From [Eubacterium] saphenum (GTDB taxonomy: Bacteria > Bacillota > Clostridia > Peptostreptococcales > Anaerovoracaceae): 64,000 nucleotides of DNA. Below the pieces are notes generated by a model. It searched no databases and was not told the origin of the DNA. It saw only the letters and a program-made list of their open reading frames with translations. Positions 61,068 through 64,000 of this stretch are shown piece by piece. Both the position numbers and the translations under genes were made by a program. Numbering within the stretch: the stretch's first letter is position 1; each line of letters opens with the position of its first letter. The stretch spans positions 1 to 64,000 of the forward strand of contig SFHC01000006.1 in the NCBI GenBank assembly GCA_004555725.1, written 5' to 3'.

Positions 61068-62099
61068 ATGAAAGACCTTAGAAACCTAACAGAAGCGGAA
61101 ATGCAGGAGCTGGCTGCAGAAGCAGGTCAGCCGGCTTTCCGCGGACGTCAGCTCTTTGGCTGGGTGTATAAGGGCAGAACAGACTTCCGGGAGATGACCA
61201 ATCTTCCGGAAGTTTTTACTGCCTGGCTGGAAGAACACGCGCAGCTGGACAGTCTGAAGCTGCTGGCGCGCCAGAAATCCAAAACCGACGGAACGCAGAA
61301 ATTTCTGTACGGACTGAAGGATGGAAATGCAGTAGAAACTGTATTTATGAAATATAAATACGGCAACACCGTCTGTGTTTCTTCTCAGGCGGGCTGCCGC
61401 ATGCACTGCGCGTTCTGCGCGTCAGGCATTAACGGGCTGGTTCGCGGTCTGACCGCCGGTGAGATCATATCTCAGGTGCTGGATACAGAACGGGAAACCG
61501 GAGAGAAAATCAGCCGTATTGTAGTCATGGGAACCGGAGAGCCGTTTGATAATTATGAACAGATTTCACGATTCCTGCATATCCTGCATGAAAAAGACGG
61601 GCGGAACATGAGCAGCCGCAACATGACGGTGTCAACCTGCGGACTGGTTCCGATGATCCACCGTTTCAGCGAGGAATTCCCGCAGGTGAATCTTGCTGTT
61701 TCGCTTCATGCCCCGGAAGATGAACTCCGTGATCAGCTGATGCCGGTCAATCACCGCTATCCGCTGGAAGAGCTGATTCCGGCCTGCAGAGCATATACAG
61801 AAAAGACCGGGAGACGTATTACGTTTGAATACGCACTGATTCGGGGAAAAAATGATACAGACGAAAGCATCGGAAAACTGATTCATCTCCTTCGGGGCAT
61901 GCTCTGTCATGTGAACCTGATCCCGTTAAATGAAGTCAGCGAGACCGGGCTTCTGACCTCTGGCAGAAAACGTGCAGAGGAGGTAAGGAGCCGTCTGGAA
62001 GATGCAGGAATCCCGGCAACGGTACGCCGTCAGCTCGGTGCGGATATCGACGGAGCCTGCGGTCAGCTCAGGCTGAAGGCGCAGAAATCCGGAAATTAA
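61068..62099 (+). CDS. rlmN: 23S rRNA/tRNA m2A methyltransferase
   Basis: A 343-residue radical-SAM methyltransferase that methylates A2503 of 23S rRNA and A37 of some tRNAs. The cluster motif C-R-M-H-C-A-F-C-A-S (C-x3-C-x2-C) lies near residues 110-117, and M-G-T-G-E-P and the late C-G-Q-L-R-L Cys region complete it. I start at the ATG at 61068 with GGAGAAAG upstream rather than the earlier 61050. It follows ileS by 56 bases. Confidence 0.94.
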   Translation: MKDLRNLTEAEMQELAAEAGQPAFRGRQLFGWVYKGRTDFREMTNLPEVFTAWLEEHAQLDSLKLLARQKSKTDGTQKFLYGLKDGNAVETVFMKYKYGNTVCVSSQAGCRMHCAFCASGINGLVRGLTAGEIISQVLDTERETGEKISRIVVMGTGEPFDNYEQISRFLHILHEKDGRNMSSRNMTVSTCGLVPMIHRFSEEFPQVNLAVSLHAPEDELRDQLMPVNHRYPLEELIPACRAYTEKTGRRITFEYALIRGKNDTDESIGKLIHLLRGMLCHVNLIPLNEVSETGLLTSGRKRAEEVRSRLEDAGIPATVRRQLGADIDGACGQLRLKAQKSGN

Positions 62100-62152
62100 T
62101 GCGCAGATTTTTCCGTCCATGAAGGTTATTTCATCGAATTGTAAAATAACCC

Positions 62153-62180
62153 TTGTGGGAACTGAAAAAACAGATATAAT
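62153..62180 (+). promoter_or_regulatory. Orphan promoter before a possible small RNA
   Basis: TTGTGG (62153-62158), 16 bases, TATAAT (62175-62180). About 160 bases follow with CCCTG/CAGGG and CGACAG/CTGTCG pairings (about 62260-62312) before the next gene's own promoter, so a separate short transcript is possible. Confidence 0.4.
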
Positions 62181-62336
62181 ATAAATATAACGATATTTTC
62201 GAATAATTATGATTATTATGGGCGGTGTCCCCTTGACAGCTGGATTTTGTCTGAGAGAGAGCCCTGAACGACAGGGAGAAAAATGATGAATGTACAGACA
62301 TTTTTCTGTCGGAAATGTCATACTGTGAAATATTCA

Positions 62337-62365
62337 TTGAATGGCAGGGGGCGGTAGTGTATAAT
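62337..62365 (+). promoter_or_regulatory. Promoter of the P-loop gene
   Basis: TTGAAT (62337-62342), 17 bases, TATAAT (62360-62365), 30 bases before the start codon. Confidence 0.75.
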
Positions 62366-62394
62366 ATTTCTATATCAGAACAGGAGGGATGGTT

Positions 62395-62820
62395 ATGGTT
62401 AAAGTATTAGTCGGACACAAGGGAACAGGCAAAACAAAGATGATGGTTGACCTTGCGAACGAGCAGGCTGAGAAGGCGAACGGAACAGTTCTCTTCATCA
62501 ATAAGAACGCCAGACTGACTTATGATTTGAAGCACGAGATTCGTGTCGTCACAATGGAGGATTATCAGGGTGTCACAGACAGCGATGAGTACATCGGATT
62601 CATCTACGGCATTATCAGCTCCGACCACGACATCGAGGCAATTTACATAGACAGCATTTTGAAGTTTGCGAATTTCTCCCTGGGAGATCTTCCGAAGTTC
62701 CTGGAGAGACTGGATAATATCTCTAAGCAGTACGGCATGGACTTCACGGTCAGCCTGTCTGCCGATAAGGAAGAGATGATCGGCGTTGATTTCTCCAAGT
62801 ATGAGGTTTTAAATCAGTAG
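62395..62820 (+). CDS. Small P-loop NTPase of unknown function
   Basis: A 141-residue cytoplasmic protein with Walker A G-H-K-G-T-G-K-T (about residues 6-13) and a hydrophobic I-Y-I-D-S candidate Walker B near residue 81. It is short for an ATPase, with a single alpha/beta domain. Similar small P-loop proteins are common in Lachnospiraceae, but I know no function. The ATG at 62395 lies six bases after GGAGGG. It has its own promoter and terminator, so it is monocistronic. Confidence 0.7.
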   Translation: MVKVLVGHKGTGKTKMMVDLANEQAEKANGTVLFINKNARLTYDLKHEIRVVTMEDYQGVTDSDEYIGFIYGIISSDHDIEAIYIDSILKFANFSLGDLPKFLERLDNISKQYGMDFTVSLSADKEEMIGVDFSKYEVLNQ

Positions 62821-62842
62821 CGTCACATCAGATGGATTATTG

Positions 62843-62867
62843 GGGAGCAGAATATGCTCCCTTTTTT
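62843..62867 (+). terminator. Terminator of the P-loop gene
   Basis: GGGAGCA (62843-62849), a 5-base loop and TGCTCCC (62855-62861), followed by six T. Confidence 0.85.
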
Positions 62868-62909
62868 CTTATGATCAGGCGGACAAAATGCAGGAGGGGC
62901 AAGGAGATT

Positions 62910-63551
62910 ATGGACTGGGAAAAGCTGAGACTGGAAAACATCCGAAATGCGTACCGCTGTCATGAACCGGTATCGATGGGCGAGCACAGGATCTATTCTG
63001 TGCTGGTTCCGCTGGTGCAGACGGAAAAAGGAATCTGCTTTCTATATGAGCGCAGGAGCGCGCACATGAAGACACAGCCTGGCGAAACGTGTTTTCCGGG
63101 AGGACACCTGGAAGAGGGAGAGTCGCCGCTGGAAACCGCGCTCAGAGAGACGGAGGAGGAAATCGGCATTCCGCGCGGACGGATTGAAATTGCCGGTCCG
63201 GGGGATATTCTTTACGGGATTGCTAATTTTACACTTTATACGTATATTGGTATTATACATGAGGAGGATCTGCGAATGCTTTCCCTGGAAGAGGATGAAG
63301 TGGATGACGTGTTCCTCATTCCGGTGAAAGCGTTTTCTGACAATCCTCCGGAGAAACACCTGGAGCGGTCCAAGCCGATCATTCCGGAAGATTTTCCGTA
63401 TGCCCGCGTGGGAATCGACCGAGACTACCACTGGAGGACTGGAAAATCGCCGATTTATATTTACGAGATTGATGACCACATCATCTGGGGGTTGACGGCG
63501 TTTATCACCAGAAACGTCATGAAAACGCTGGAAGAATCTGAGAAGAAATAA
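62910..63551 (+). CDS. NUDIX hydrolase, CoA-pyrophosphatase-like
   Basis: A 213-residue NUDIX protein. The box G-G-x5-E-x7-R-E-T-E-E-E-I-G lies near residues 69-91 (G-G-H-L-E-E-G-E ... R-E-T-E-E-E-I-G). The preceding R-R-S-A-H-M-K-T-Q-P-G-E segment recalls the UPF0035 motif of CoA pyrophosphatases, which cleave CoA to ADP and phosphopantetheine. Substrate by homology only. The ATG at 62910 has AAGGAG upstream. It is 19 bases before the DNA methyltransferase gene. Confidence 0.85.
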   Translation: MDWEKLRLENIRNAYRCHEPVSMGEHRIYSVLVPLVQTEKGICFLYERRSAHMKTQPGETCFPGGHLEEGESPLETALRETEEEIGIPRGRIEIAGPGDILYGIANFTLYTYIGIIHEEDLRMLSLEEDEVDDVFLIPVKAFSDNPPEKHLERSKPIIPEDFPYARVGIDRDYHWRTGKSPIYIYEIDDHIIWGLTAFITRNVMKTLEESEKK

Positions 63552-63570
63552 GTGACAGGAGAACGATAGA

Positions 63571-64000
63571 ATGAGCAGCCTGCTGAAAGATATAGCAAAG
63601 GTTATCGAGCGCGCCAAGACTCAGGCGGCAAATGTCAAGCCGCAGGAATTTACACTGACGGAGGAGATCGGGCAGCATACGCAGAACCGTCTGTTCTGCG
63701 GGGATAATATCCATCTGATTAAGGCGATGACAATGGATCCGAAATGGAAGGGCAAAATCCAGCTGATTTATCTGGATCCTCCGTTTTTCAGCAAGACCGA
63801 TTATGATGCTGTGCTCAGCACAGAGGGAGATAAGGTCAAGCACCTGGCCTATAACGACCGCTGGAAACACGGGATGTATGAATACCTGCGCCAGCTGACG
63901 GCGCGTCTGATTCTGATGAAGGACCTGCTTTCCGATGAAGGTCTGCTGTTTCTGCATCTGGACTGGCACGCGGTGCACTATGCCAAGGTCGTTATGGATG
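63571..64000 (+). CDS. Site-specific DNA adenine methyltransferase (N-terminal part)
   Basis: The first 143 residues of a larger protein cut by the window edge. After a hydrophilic N-terminus come C-G-D-N, then Y-L-D-P-P-F (motif IV D-P-P-F, about residues 68-73), Y-N-D-R-W, and L-L-F-L-H-L-D-W-H, which is the start of a beta-class N6-adenine methyltransferase, as in type III Mod or related orphan enzymes. AGGAG precedes the ATG. Whether a restriction partner follows lies outside the window. Confidence 0.85.
   Translation, partial: MSSLLKDIAKVIERAKTQAANVKPQEFTLTEEIGQHTQNRLFCGDNIHLIKAMTMDPKWKGKIQLIYLDPPFFSKTDYDAVLSTEGDKVKHLAYNDRWKHGMYEYLRQLTARLILMKDLLSDEGLLFLHLDWHAVHYAKVVMD

Noticed and set aside
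1..64000. CRISPR array, IS element or prophage
   Set aside because: I saw no regularly spaced repeats, transposase, integrase or phage structural genes in the window.

Overview
The window reads as a chromosomal segment of a low-to-mid-GC Firmicute of class Clostridia, most likely Lachnospiraceae or a close relative. The support is PolC-type replicative polymerase, the order frr-uppS-cdsA-dxr-rseP-ispG-polC, the order rimP-nusA-ylxR-ylxQ-infB-rbfA-nrnA-truB-ribF-rpsO, the anaerobic ribonucleotide reductase nrdD/nrdG, strong AGGAGG ribosome binding sites, and an EFR1-type ferredoxin. The family-level guess is inference. I see no rRNA, tRNA, CRISPR array, insertion sequence or phage module.

Left part (1-7700): a DtxR/MntR-type metalloregulator faces an Fe(II) uptake locus with two feoA genes, feoB, a FeoB-associated Cys-rich membrane protein and a DUF2325 protein. 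Similar GTTAG...CTAAC palindromes lie before feoA, before feoB and before the Cys-rich gene, and a candidate NiCo/czcD-like (iron-responsive) RNA sits just after feoB. A pentapeptide-repeat protein, a polytopic HPP-like membrane protein and RNase Z complete this part.

7700-25300: a three-gene OpuC-type compatible-solute ABC transporter with a permease/binding-protein fusion; a C_GCAxxG_C_C redox protein translationally coupled to a large TetM-like GTPase fused to a C-terminal Rae1/YacP NYN nuclease; then pyrH-frr and the isoprenoid/phospholipid/envelope operon uppS-cdsA-dxr-rseP-ispG, ending in polC. This PolC lacks the 3'-5' exonuclease domain normally inserted in its PHP domain.

25300-37700: nrdD behind two NrdR-like boxes; an accessory padR-DUF2812-DUF2812 cassette with two paralogous four-helix membrane proteins and a palindromic operator filling the padR promoter spacer; a 37-kDa nucleoid-associated protein, an NnrE-type epimerase, a secreted beta-helix protein, an SPFH protein and a homocysteine S-methyltransferase.

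37700-57100: ThrRS without TGS domain (minus strand), nrdG, the rimP-to-rpsO translation operon with an EFR1 ferredoxin inserted, then an AT-rich methionine transporter plus PLP lyase cluster that separates rpsO from pnp.

57100-64000: a small minus-strand exported protein, a long type-2-like IleRS behind a perfect consensus promoter, rlmN, a small P-loop protein, a CoA-pyrophosphatase-like NUDIX hydrolase, and the start of an N6-adenine DNA methyltransferase cut by the window edge.
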